DNA of 64,000 nucleotides, from assembly GCF_965638725.1 (NCBI RefSeq), contig NC_134952.1, positions 60,428,065-60,492,064 on the forward strand, written 5' to 3'. Below the pieces are notes generated by a model. That model was not told the origin of the DNA. It saw only the letters and a list, made by a program, of their open reading frames with translations, and ran no database searches. The stretch comes from Aptenodytes patagonicus. Taxonomy: Eukaryota > Chordata > Aves > Sphenisciformes > Spheniscidae. Shown here in pieces: positions 13,401 through 24,600 of this stretch; position 1 is the stretch's first letter, and each line of letters begins with the position of its first letter. Position numbers and translations under genes: made by a program.

Positions 13401-16400
13401 TTGATCTAGTGCAGGCTAAGCTAACTCAGCATGAGGGGAGGAAGCCAGAAAGAGCCTGACAAAGTAGACAAACTTTTCCTTCGCTTCAGACCTGCTTTGT
13501 GAGGACCAGCCTCAGCGTTAACCAGAGCTGCCTTGAATGGTAAATGGAAATCTAGTAGACATAAATCCCTAATAGTGCGAAGGGGAGATTAAAAGCAGCA
13601 TTTCTTGGTGCACAACAGCCAGGAGATCTGATTGCCCTTGGATTTCAGTCCTTTTCTTTCTTGGCAGGGTAAGTTTGTAAGAGGAGTCAGTAAAAGATCC
13701 TGAAAAAGGATCTAGCCCAGCAGGAGAAAACATAGTTGAGGAGCTGCTCATCAGTTGCACTCATTTGCTTGAACAGGTTTCTATATTCCTTTTCCTTAGA
13801 TGAAAGCCAGAATCACGGACAGGGCAGATGCAAAGACCTCCAGGCTCCTATGGGTTGGCTTAGCTCTGATGTCAACACAAGGGGGAGCACTGGCATGGCT
13901 CACGTGGTGGGTCTATTCCTGGGACATCATGGAGCCGGTCACATACTTCATCACTTATGGGAGTGCCATGGCTTTCTATGCCTACTTTGTTCTTACTAAA
14001 CAGGTAAGTCTTCATTTTGTAAACGTCTGGAGTATTGTAAAGGAGGAAGACTGACTCTGAAAATCCCAATGTTTGGGCTTTGATGAAAATACAATTCAGT
14101 AAGTAGCCTTGCCATCAGATAGGGACTTGTTTGATCCCTAATGGGGTTGGATATGAACATTACATTATGCAGTGTCAAGCCAGGTACTGTTACACATGAA
14201 CTGCAGACCAGCTGCTGAGCAGAACTACTATCTGTAAGAGTTCATAACCTAGGGAATGAAAAGTGATCAAAGAAGTCTCTCCTTTTATTTTAAATTTTTG
14301 TAGATCACTTTGAATAGTAAATGGCACCTTGCTCATTGCTGTAAAGGGAGAGCAACTAGTAGTGCTGTGCCAGTTTGTGAACGCTGCCTTACAGCAGGCC
14401 AGGAAGCAAATCACTGAACAGTAGGTTTTATTTGCTGGAGTTTACATATAAACGGTGCAGGGTGCCAAATAGTTTGGAAATCTGGCAGTTGCATTATTGA
14501 AATATACCTAATTTAGTGCCTGAAAAAATGTTATTGCTTTGTTCTTCATAATCTGACTGCTTTTCCTTGACTTTGAATGAATGGAGGTAAATCTAGGACA
14601 GCTGAAATGGGGCAGGAAACAGGCTTTGTTCAGAAGAAAAAAATTTTGCTGGGTAACAAAAAAACAGATCTTAACTGAGCTGCAGAACACACTTGTCCTG
14701 AAATCCTGTAAGACTTCGAGGAATGTTTCTTTTTCCTATTTTAGCTCTGTACTTTACTCCCAAAGTGGACATCTCAATGTCGAACTTTGTGATGCAAAAC
14801 TTTTTGTTATGGAGGTATGAGGAAGAGTAGCCAACACTTCCTTCCATAATACCGATGGATCTATAGACCTCGTGAGACGTCAGGTTCCTTTAGTGAAAAG
14901 GGGAGATGTGTCTGTTTTTATGAACAGCTGGCTCTGAATGCGAATTTTACTCCTCCTCACTGACTTTTAAGAAGGGCTATGGCATTCCTACTTTTTATAT
15001 GTGAGTAGATAAAGAGATTACTACTTGGCTTTTCTGAACAGCTGCTGGCGCCATTGCTTGAGACTTTCAAATAAGTCTTTGAGAAATAGTAGTTGAACTT
15101 TCTCTGACTCCTTGGAAGTAGTGTCTGTTGACTCAGGCAGCTCCTGTCATGAAGATCACACTATGTCTTTATTATGATTGAAAATTCCTTTAGACGTGAT
15201 AGAAATGATTCATACCATGTGTCTCAAAGGCCCTTATGACTTATAAGGGCATAACTTCATATGTAGCCTCTTAACAGAACATGTGTGTGTGTTGAACTAG
15301 ATAAATCTTCCTGAAACAGGCTGAATTTCTGTTGAAAACTCATTTGCCCAGATAATCTTCTGACCTCTACCCAGTTTTCTTGCTAACCCCAAATATGTGC
15401 CCTGCTTTCTTCACCAGGACTACATTTACCCTGACGCTAAAGACAGGCAGTTCCTCCACTACTTCTATCAGAAATCCAAAAAACAGCATTTTAATGTGGA
15501 ACGATATAACAAGCTCAAAGAAGACCTAGCAGAGGTATTTAAATGCAGTCCTTAAATAATGAGGTAGCCTCTGGGTTAAGACTTTTTCAGTAAACGCTCA
15601 GCTAATGGAAAATTGACCTCAAGGTTTGTTACTTACATTCAAAACAAACAGTGTATTGCTTATCAGCCAGTTTGAGCTGTTTAAATAACCATACAATGTT
15701 TGCCATTGATGTATAAACTACTTCAGTAAGTCATCAGAAAGGGAGACCTTCATGAATTTAATTTAAAACAAATAAGTCAGTTTATCAGCCCTACACATCC
15801 ATTTTTTGCATACTTGAATATGTTGCATTTTCAGCCTATTTCAGCCTATAAAATATTCTATTTTAATAGAATAGCTGTATTGCTTTGGGAGGCAGTGTGC
15901 TTGCTGCACTGCTGTGGTAACACAATCTTCTCCCTTCCTTGGAAGAAAACTGTCTTGCAGAGTTCAGCATTTAACAACTTAATCCTATTCCTCAGGTAAA
16001 AGGCTTAGATTTCCATCCAGTCACCCGTGTTCTCTAAAAGGTGGTGGTGTGTGTCTGGGAGAAATTTTGTAATCTTCATGAAAAAATGTAGCAGATCCCA
16101 CTCCTCAATTCTTACTCCCCCATTCCATCTCCCCAGCCCTATGTTCCATGTCTCATAAAAGAAAACTGAAACTACCCCTAATTTTAGTTCAAGACCTGTG
16201 GTTCAGGGTATCATTTCATGAGCCACATTTGGCATAAGGCTAGAGTTTGATGCTTTTTCAGTATCCTTTGAGTATGAATTTTGTAATTGTCATTTCAGGA
16301 AAATAATACTTTGGGGTGTGGGTGAGTGGGTGGATGGGCAGAGCACATGCTTCTCTCTGGAGACTGGCTGAATGACCTGTAAACGTTCGGCGTCCTCCAT

Positions 16401-16606
16401 TCGATTAGTATGGTTTCTTGTGTAAGACCAGTGCCTTCTGAGAAAGGAAAGATACTGGATGTGTGAAAGAGGAGGAGAAGACAGAGGGCTGCAGAAGGAC
16501 GAAATCTCACTCTTTCTTTCACTGGCAGGCAGAAGAATCCCTGAGGCGTCTGCGCCAACCTCTGCACCTGAGGCTTCCAATCCAGGAAATCAATGACAAG
16601 GACTGA
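7386..16606 (+). CDS. MCUB: MCUB, mitochondrial calcium uniporter dominant-negative subunit beta (partial, exons 2-8)
   Basis: MCUB is the paralogue of the pore subunit MCU in the inner mitochondrial membrane; it joins uniporter oligomers and lowers Ca2+ conductance. Coding exons are 7386-7461, 7745-7915, 12467-12571, 12798-12958, 13800-14003, 15418-15534 and 16529-16606, all with GT-AG borders and matching phases. Exons 2-4 give the N-terminal matrix domain (HGLPVITLTLP; LLMNDFKLVVN). Exon 5 is a coiled coil. Exon 6 holds both membrane helices around the pore signature WDIMEP. Exon 7 is the second coiled coil, and the gene ends with NDKD and a stop. MCUB rather than MCU is indicated by Trp and Val in AWLTWWVYSWDIMEP, where MCU has Arg and Glu. 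Exon 1 is outside the window. The gene runs tail to tail with CASP6. Confidence 0.97.
7745..7915 (+). CDS. MCUB: MCUB exon 3
   Basis: Bounded by CCAG and GTATCT, 171 bp. It encodes the beta-grasp-like N-terminal domain start (VTINYRHGLPVITLTLP, then ERCRFTVKP and GAFLQDVQREDKGI) and ends one base into the Asp codon completed in exon 4. Confidence 0.95.
7916..12466 (+). other. MCUB: MCUB intron 3
   Basis: GT at 7916 and AG at 12465-12466. It contains a C-then-A homopolymer junction at 8878-8908, poly(T) runs, a short frame with a protein-kinase-like motif at 10463-10498 (see findings), and a more GC-rich patch at about 10530-11160 with several overlapping open frames, including one of 179 codons on the minus strand at 10842-11381. 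None of the latter shows a known domain. No other exon was found. Confidence 0.7.
8878..8908 (+). repeat. poly(C)/poly(A) junction
   Basis: A run of 22 C is followed at once by 9 A, then purine-rich text. This is a low-complexity tract inside MCUB intron 3. Confidence 0.9.
12467..12571 (+). CDS. MCUB: MCUB exon 4
   Basis: Bounded by TGCAG and GTAAGA, 105 bp. It encodes the second part of the N-terminal domain, including SDATLMEVLLMNDFKLVVN, and ends in PPAK plus one base. Confidence 0.95.
12798..12958 (+). CDS. MCUB: MCUB exon 5 (first coiled coil)
   Basis: Bounded by TTCAG and GTTGGA, 161 bp. It encodes a charged helical segment (ATEMEDIKSLVHRLF, then KERELLQKLDHLKEELLPLEQ) matching coiled coil 1 of the uniporter family. 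Confidence 0.95.
13800..14003 (+). CDS. MCUB: MCUB exon 6 (transmembrane pore exon)
   Basis: Bounded by CTTAG and GTAAGT, 204 bp or 68 codons in phase 0. It carries transmembrane helix 1 (LLWVGLALMSTQGGALAW), the intermembrane-space loop with the WDIMEP signature, and helix 2 (YFITYGSAMAFYAYFVLT). Confidence 0.97.
15418..15534 (+). CDS. MCUB: MCUB exon 7
   Basis: Bounded by ACCAG and GTATTT, 117 bp or 39 codons. It encodes DYIYPDAKDRQFLHYFYQK followed by a basic helical segment ending DLAE, the start of the second coiled coil in the matrix. Confidence 0.95.
16529..16606 (+). CDS. MCUB: MCUB exon 8 with stop codon
   Basis: Preceded by TGGCAG. It encodes 25 residues beginning AEESLRRLRQPL and ending EINDKD, then TGA at 16604-16606. 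The end is in line with mammalian MCUB, whose last residues are also Asn/Lys/Glu-rich. Confidence 0.93.
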   Translation, partial: AEESLRRLRQPLHLRLPIQEINDKD

Positions 16607-16740
16607 CTTTGGTTTTTCGTATATATTAGAATTGCCCTTTCAAAGGTGATACGAACATTTAGTTACTCTATAGAAACTGGGTATCTTTGACCACTATAGT
16701 TTTGAAAGTTGCAATAAATAACTATAAAAATGATTTGGTC
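16607..16740 (+). terminator. MCUB: MCUB 3' UTR and poly(A) signal
   Basis: A canonical AATAAA lies at 16713-16718, about 107 bp after the MCUB stop codon, so a short 3' UTR ending near 16735 is likely. Longer forms cannot be excluded. Confidence 0.6.
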
Positions 16741-17149
16741 ACTTGGTGGTTTGGGATTGGTTTTTTGTTTTTTTTTTTCTTAAATACTATAAAGAAGTTG
16801 CTGAAGCAAAGTTCTTCAAGATATTTGTCAAACCTCATTAGTAAAATAGAGGCATTCTGCCTGCTGGTAAAATGACAGGGATGTTTTATAGAACAAGGGC
16901 TGTCTTTTTAGGACTATTTTCTATAGCACAGCAGTAGCTCCTAGAATAATTTTCTGCATTGAGTATTAAGGATTTTTTTTCCTGAAATTACTGTTTTCCT
17001 TTCCCTAGCTCTGTGCTTTGACTCTGATATAACACCATTGGTGGAGGTTAGACTTGCATTACAAGTAAGCTTTTTTAGTAAATATTGCTGGGAAAGTAAG
17101 ATATATCAAACTCATTTACTATAAAATCATTTATGTTTCACTGTTGCAT

Positions 17150-18379
17150 TTTATTGAAAGAATTTATCAAAACATTCAAGTTTATACATGCATGATTTAT
17201 ACAAAGCTTAAAGTAGCCATAGTAAGATTTAACATCTGTGACTCAGAACATAGTATATGGAAAGATTAGCTAAAGTAGAGCCAGTAAGTCAATTCTTTTA
17301 TACCCAGGAAAGTGGATTAAGACACTTTTCTCAGTGTGAGTTCTCCATTGTCCCCCAGAGTTAAGTGTATGTACCAATAATGTAAAAAAATAATAAAAGA
17401 AATATTCGCTTCTAGTGAGTACCATTGAAATTACTGATGCTGCAGTAGTAACAATCCTATGGTGAAACATCCTGTGGTGACAAACGCACTATCACTTTTA
17501 TATACGCCGTGGCAGTGTATGGCTGATCTCCCCTGGGGCCAAGGGGAGGAAGAGGCTGATCCAGCACCAAGGCCTGAAGTATGAAGGTTTGCATATGTTG
17601 TATTTTGCAGAGCTGCCTAGGTATGTCCAGCAGTTGTGAGCCTGGAACCTTGAAATGATTTGCTTTAGCTTGAGAGATGTGTACAAGGTGAGCTTACCCA
17701 AAGTCATGCTAAGCAAGCTGTACGTGATCTCATTTCGCTACTGCTTGCTTTTCTCCTGAGGATGCGAAGCACCAGCAAGCTTTAATTGTGCCCCAAACGT
17801 AAATGATGTGCAAACAAAAATAAGCCCTTTATCTATATTAATGCTACAATTGTACTCAAGGAATTAAGTTCCTTTTTAGTGTTCAGAGAAAATAAAAAAA
17901 TGTCTAAAAAGCTATAAATTCACAAAAATTGGAAGGTGGATACTGCTGTCCACAGATATAAAAAGACATCCTACAAACATATTCCCTGTAAACTGTGCTC
18001 TTGGAGCAAGAAAAGCTAATCTAATGCAACATTTGAAATGTTTTGGAAATAGTAAAATGTGCCATGGTTAGATGGCAATCAAGGAAAGAACTTTTAAGAA
18101 AAAAAGTAATCTACAGTACCAATTTCAATAAAATCTGAGCACGTCTTAATAGTTTTGCACCAGTCAACTTTTCCCAAATTCCCTGAGATGAACAGAGCTG
18201 TAATACTAGCTTTAAAATTGCTTTAAGATTTTAGAAACTATTATATATGCAAACTATAACATTTGATCCCAGTGTTTTTGCAAACAATCTTGTAGAATAT
18301 TAGTCTCCTGAACTAAGATGGTGTGCTCTTCACTTCTGCAGTGAGTAGTAGTTAATGGTTGTCATTGTTATTTAACAAT
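17150..18379 (-). terminator. CASP6: CASP6 3' UTR and poly(A) signal
   Basis: On the minus strand an AATAAA (plus-strand TTTATT) lies at 17150-17155, giving a 3' UTR of about 1.2 kb after the CASP6 stop. It is AT-rich. The MCUB and CASP6 signals face each other with about 430 bp between them, so the transcripts converge without a necessary overlap. Confidence 0.55.
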
Positions 18380-18618
18380 CTACTTAGATTTTGGATGAAA
18401 ATACAATTTTTTAGTTAACATTGAGGCAAAACAGGGAATCTGTTTTTTTCCTATAGCATTGATGTCTCTGCACATATCCACTTTGCGATGAGATACTTTC
18501 CTGTTAACAACAGTAAGAAGTTCTGTGAACTCCAAGGAAGAGCCGTGCTTCCTAAGTGCCTCACACAAATCTTGAATGTACCAGGAGCCATTTACAGTTT
18601 CACGATGAGAAAAGTAAC
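18380..18618 (-). CDS. CASP6: CASP6 exon 7 with stop
   Basis: Starts after a minus-strand CAATAG at 18619-18624. It encodes the small subunit from [18 protein letters not shown] to PKSK and TAG at 18380-18382. Confidence 0.97.
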
Positions 18619-21600
18619 CTATTGTAGAACAGGAGCATGAAATTATATCCAAACATAAGTAGTGATGCCACTTGAAAAATATTCATGATAGTTACTGCTC
18701 GCTAGCTGCATCCGTAAGGGATTACTAATGGGTGTAAATCTTACTTCGCCAATTATGTAATTTCACTAGAAGTTGTAGATGGGAAATGGCTTTGAGATCA
18801 CTTATAGTGCTCAGCCAAGAGGAGCATGGTTCAGGGACTGGTAGCTTACAGGATTGTATCTGCACATTACAAGAGAGCAGATGGGACTGAGGACAACATG
18901 GAGGACTGGAGAGGACAGCCACATAGTGCAAGGAAATTTATAAGCCACCAGAATCCTACAGTGCTGGAAAAGAGGGGAATGCTTGCTGTCAGCAGACAGC
19001 TCAGCAGCAATATTATGATGAGAATGTTTCTGCTTGGCAAATTAACTGCAACCTTGATGGTTTATTTTCACTTTTTCCTTAACATCTTTCCCAGACGAGA
19101 TGTCACTTATCAGACATGCAAAACAGATGACCTGGAACTGTACTCATTATTTTGTTTGCAAAATGAAGAAGTGTTCAAGCTTGTTACAGTGAAGTAGCAG
19201 ACATCAGATGTAAATTACTACAACTTACCTTGTGCCACAGAGTAGCACATGATAAAGTCTGCGCCAGCAGGCAGGGTATAGACACCAGCTGCATCCACTT
19301 CAGTCTCATTGACAACAGATTCATCGCTACCATCTGTTGAATCTGGAGCAATAACTGGATCGTCATGTTTATCACCTCGACATGCCTGTTGGTGAGAAGT
19401 ATTGTTATGCTTTCACCTCTGCCAAGCTCACCTATGTTAATATGATACTTCTGACACTAACCAGAGAGGACTTCTGTTCAGTTAGGTGTTCCACATTACC
19501 ATGAGTCTGGATTCATAAAGACCCATTTACTTCTCTATCAATTAAAATATTGGTGACGAAGCCCAGTGAAAGCTCTGAGATGATCATAGAATCGCTGAGA
19601 TTGGAAGGGGCCTCTTGAGATCACCTAGTCCAACCCCCCTGGCTCAAGCAGGGTTAGCTAGAGCAGGTTGTCCATGACTACGTCCAGTCAGCTTTTGAGT
19701 GTCTTCATAGATGGAGACTCCACAAGCTCTCTGGGTGACCTCTTCCAGTGTTTGACCACCCTCACAGTAAAAAAGTGTTTTCCTGTGTAGAGATGGAATT
19801 TCCTGTGTTTTAATTCGTGCCAGTTGCCTCTTGTCCTGTCACTGGGCACCACTGAAAAGACCCTGGCTCCCTCTTCTTTATTCCCTCCCACCAGGTGTTT
19901 ATAACATTGATAAGATTCCCTCCAAGCCGAACAGTCCCAGCTCTCTCAGCCTCTCCTCATACGAGAGATGCTCTAGTCCCTTAATCATCTTTGTGGCCCT
20001 TTGCAGGACTCACTCCAGTAAGTCCGTATCTTTCTTGTACTGGGGAACCCAGAACTAGACACAGTACTTCAGATGCAGCCTCACCAGTGCTGAGTAGAGG
20101 GGAAGAATCACCTCCCTTGGACCTGTTGGCAAGGCAGCGTTGAGTAAATGCTCTGAAGCACAGCCATCGTTACATGCTGTTACACTTGGGCTCTTAGTTC
20201 AGTCTCAAATGTGTTAGTTGAGGGCGTTTTTTTTTGTGAGAAGCCAGTAAGTGAGCCCAGTATTGTCAGTGTTGCAGAAAGGCTATACATGGAGAATAAG
20301 AAGGTAAGAACACACTAAAAAGATACAAAGTAGGTAAGGAGCGCTACTTAAGAACTGCCACTAAAGAGAGAAACATGAAAATCTTCTTTCATTTATACTG
20401 ATGAAATTCCATCCTTGCTGTTTCCTTTGATTTCCAAAGGTAAATGCTATGCCGATTGTGCTGTAACTCAGTTAATTTGCTTTTTGATAAGTATACATTA
20501 TAAATGTTTCCAAGTATTAGTTATAACTTAAAATTGAAATATGTAAATAATTCTCCATCTTTGGCACCTGGTTAAAAGAAAAAAATCAAAGCTGAGTGAG
20601 TCCTAATGAAAGATGAATTAACAATGTGCTGATTCTTGCAGCGGCCTTGTTCCTAAGGAAGCTTTCATTTGAAAAAAAGGGTAATTCTTAGAATTACTCT
20701 ATAAACTACTACAATTACAATCTGCTGAAGGCCAGGTTCTCATTTGAGTTTGCTAATTGTAATCTGGATAAAGATGGGATAAAGCCCTGTGTAACCTGGT
20801 TTGACCCCATAACTGACTCTGCTTTGAACAGGAGGCTGGACCAGAGACCTCCTGAGGTCCCTTCTAACTTGCATTATCCTGTGAACCAAGGAGTGAAACA
20901 GGCAGTTACGCATGGGCTTTATTTGACTACTTAGCAGAAGCAGTATTTCTGAGGCAGTAAAACCTTAAATTGATTCTTTAAATTCTACAGAGATGCCAAT
21001 TATTGGTCATGGACAGAAAAGAAACAAAACAAAAACCCAAAGAAAACCAGAAAAAACATCACCACCATCACCAAAACCAACCAAACAAAAAACCCCCACA
21101 AAAAAACAACTTCTGTAAGGATCAAGTAAAGGGACTTGCCTGTAGGGAAACAGTGAAGGTAAGGAGGTTTGATAGCCTTCTACAGCCTATCCTAGGGCTG
21201 TGAGGTGTGAACAGTAGTAGGAACTGAGCTGAGGCTGTACACAACTTTCTCAAAAAAAAATGATACTGTCTTCTCTGCCATTAAATATACACTGACAGTC
21301 AATCTGACATAGGCTTAATTTGGGTTGCTCTTCATAAATACAGCTAGAATCATAATATTAACACTTGTGTACATAAAGGTTTTTAAAAAAAGAGAAGAAT
21401 CCATGTCTTAAATGCCTTTAAGGAGCAGTTTTCCATACCTTCTTTCCTAAAGATGCAAAAACTTTCCCTTGTGGAAAGACTGTATCAGGAAAACTGACTT
21501 CTGTATTACAAGAAGACATAGGTCAGTGTTAGCTCCACTGAATTCAGAAACAGACATCTTACCTGAATGATAAATATCTTCGGTTTTCCTACCAGACTCT

Positions 21601-24600
21601 GGCACTTGTCTCCTCTGAACATGTCTGTGATTGTCTCAATTTTGATGTGGGTGTCATATGCATAAACATGATCATTATCACCATGACTCAGGAACACACA
21701 AACAAAGCAGTCAGCATTGCTGTGGTCTTCCTTAGAGGCTGAAATAGTCAAGTGGTGTTTAAATGACTAAACAGCGATCTTCAGGTTTAAAAAACATTGT
21801 ACATTTGTATCATATAATTTAATCTCCTATCAGTCCTTTTTCAAATGAACCCTATTTTCAGGTAGTGTAACACTGCAGAGATTTGAAAGGTGCACTGATT
21901 CAACATGGCTGAAGATAAGGGCCACTACAAGGAAAAAGACGACTGTTACTAACTTCTCCCAGCTGCAGGTACTTTCTTTCAGCTCTTAGCAACTTCATTA
22001 GTTCTCTCCACAGAAGCTTCACTTACATTGCAATAAAATAACCTGAAGTCTAACCCTTAAGTCCTTCTAACGTTAAACAACTCCCTTGTGCACAAGAATT
22101 ATTTTAAGTTAGTTGAACAGAGAGAATGGAAGAAAAGATATCCGGAAATTCTGCTACAAATAGTTAGACATAACCAATATATAGTCTCCTACCTTCATAA
22201 ATTTTCTGCAGCACATCTTCTGCTTTCAGATCATCAAAATGTCTGACTTCAAATCCAAGGTCTGTCAAACTATTGTTAAAACACATCAGTATCAGTAAAA
22301 ATCTAGTTCAAATTATACATCAGTTGCTACCAACTCAGTTGCTTTCCCTGTGAGAGAATTAATATTCATGTTTATGCATTATTTATGAAAAAACCTACTA
22401 AACTTGATTTTGAACTCAAACAGGTGTCAAGTGCAGGTGTAATACCTAAAGTTACTTCAAATAGTTTGTCCTAAGAGAGGTCTGGATACACTGAAATCAT
22501 AGGACTTGTGCCAGCAGTTTCTGTGACTCAAAGGACTGTGCCTTGAAGCTTTTTTATTATGACTTTCTTTGCCAAGGTTGCATAGGTGCTGATGTCTGCA
22601 AAATCTTTTGTTCTATACTTAAGTGTAAGATTTAGGTAACTGCTTATTTGACCATGACTTCTGAAGTTTAGCTTTTTAAGCTTGAGTAGAGAAACCAAGT
22701 TTCTTACCTGCGTTTCAGATTGTTTCTGTCTGCAAGAGTCCCGCGTCTGTCTGGCAGCTTCAAATGCCAAAAGAAGTGCTCGTGATTGAAGATTAACGCA
22801 ACTCCTCTTCTTTGATGGTTCATTTTGTATTGCACTGTAGGATCAAGTGATTGTCTGTTGCCAGAGACGGAAAATATTCTTGATCAATGAGTTCATGGCT
22901 AATTGAATTCCCTTCCTGTATTCCTGCTAGCTGAGATTTTTTTAATTGACTGGAGACTTTGAGGATCCAATTTCAGAAGACAAGACCTCAAAATGTGCAA
23001 TATTTTAGGAAAAGCCTCAATTGCTAGGTCTTTTTGAAAAGCTCGGGCGTGTTAAGCAATTCAGTAAAAAAAAGTGTTGGGTGTGTATTAGGCTCTATCA
23101 GGTAGGTTGACCAGTTTCTCTACAATGTATTTTCTCTTGTCAGGAGGCTGTCTCATTAGTAACGCAGTAAGGCATATAACTGCACTTTAGACTTGGCTCC
23201 AATTCTCTGTTATGTGTTTAGCTAAATATTATTTTAACATAATTGGATAGTGCATACGTACTTATTTGGAATTGTAGCTGTCTGAGATTTGTTTCAAGTT
23301 CTTCTGGCTAAACCGAGTGCTGCATCATAACCAAGAGACTCTAAACTGGTGATGAGGTGGTATGCATAGGGTATCTTGCAAAAGGAGAACAAATTTGCAT
23401 TATTTACCCTAACAAAATGAAAGTTATGACAATACAACTGTTCATCTTAATTTTTTAGCAACCAGCCAACAAAGTTCTAAAGCTGAAGGACAGTGTTGTT
23501 CTGAAGGACAGAACAAATGACCGACCCAGCTTCTAAGTAGAGGACTTTAAACTATCATGGCAATGAACGTATGGAGCACCCGTGTGTCTGGAGTAGCATT
23601 CAGCAATTTTGTTGTTTTATGAACAAAACACAACATAGAAATCTGTGATAGCACGCTATGGACTGTACACTTGGACCCAAAAGGTTGTTTCCAAGTGTTG
23701 GCATGGCTGTATTTCGAGAGACAAAGCAGACAATCTTACTGCTTTTGTAGACAGAGGTATCGGTGCAGGGAACAGAAACCAAGACGCTTCTGGCAATAGC
23801 CTTGGCAATAGACAAGGCCAGTGCTATTAGATGTACAAGAATGACAGTCCAGGTCATGCTGCCCTAGGACCGGCTCGAGTCAGAGCTGTCATTTTTGGCA
23901 TGTTACTGTTTTTTCCTGCTATGGAATGTTCAGTTTTGGTGCAATTGGTGGAAGAAGTTGCACAGAATATTTGCCTGCAGACGTTACTTAAAGATTGCAG
24001 TTTCATCAGCAAAATGCCTTTGTTTCACTACAAAACAACCAAAGTTATCCGTAAACCATTTCTGCTTCTCCACTTTATTATGAGTAGCCCCTTAATAAAA
24101 CATCTTTTTGTAATGTCTGCATAAGAATTCAAACAGGGAACAGGAATTCCGGTTGACTGTTCAAAGTCTGGGGGTTTCTACAATGTTGGCTGGATAACCA
24201 ATAAGAAAAGTTAAGTGGGTGCTTTATCACTCTCCCCAGTTGGAGTACTTAACATGATAAAATGCAAAGATGATAAACTTTAGCCCTGTAATTATGATAT
24301 TTCACCTGTACCAGTACCAGAGTTTATTCGGATTTTGGCAATTTATCTTCCTTAGGGTTTGGCTAGATGTAGGGCTAGTAGGGATTTTGGACAGTTAGGT
24401 CCTTGAATCCTGTGAATGGCCATTAAAGGATGGTTCCCTAAATAGTTCTTCCTCTGGTCAGCTGTGTTCACTGAGTGGGTGAAGTTATCAGGCAGGTAGT
24501 TTACCTTTTCCAGGGCTAGATGATGTTCTAAGGTGGAGTACGAAAAATTCATGGAATCACTATCCCGTGGTCCCTTTACCCTCCTTCTAGAGGAATATAT

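Larger units (their letters stand above)
12959..16528 (+). other. MCUB: MCUB introns 5, 6 and 7
   Basis: Three introns: 12959-13799, 14004-15417 and 15535-16528. Apart from the exons between them they show ordinary AT-rich sequence. I see no repeat family or RNA gene in them. Minus-strand open frames at 16290-16580 overlap the final exon and are shadows. Confidence 0.65.

Noticed and set aside
19688-20058. Open frames at 19688-19891 (minus) and 19831-20058 (plus)
   Set aside because: They lie wholly within the CR1 fragment.
21003-21203. Lys/Gln/His/Pro-rich frame
   Set aside because: Produced by an A/C-rich simple sequence in a CASP6 intron.
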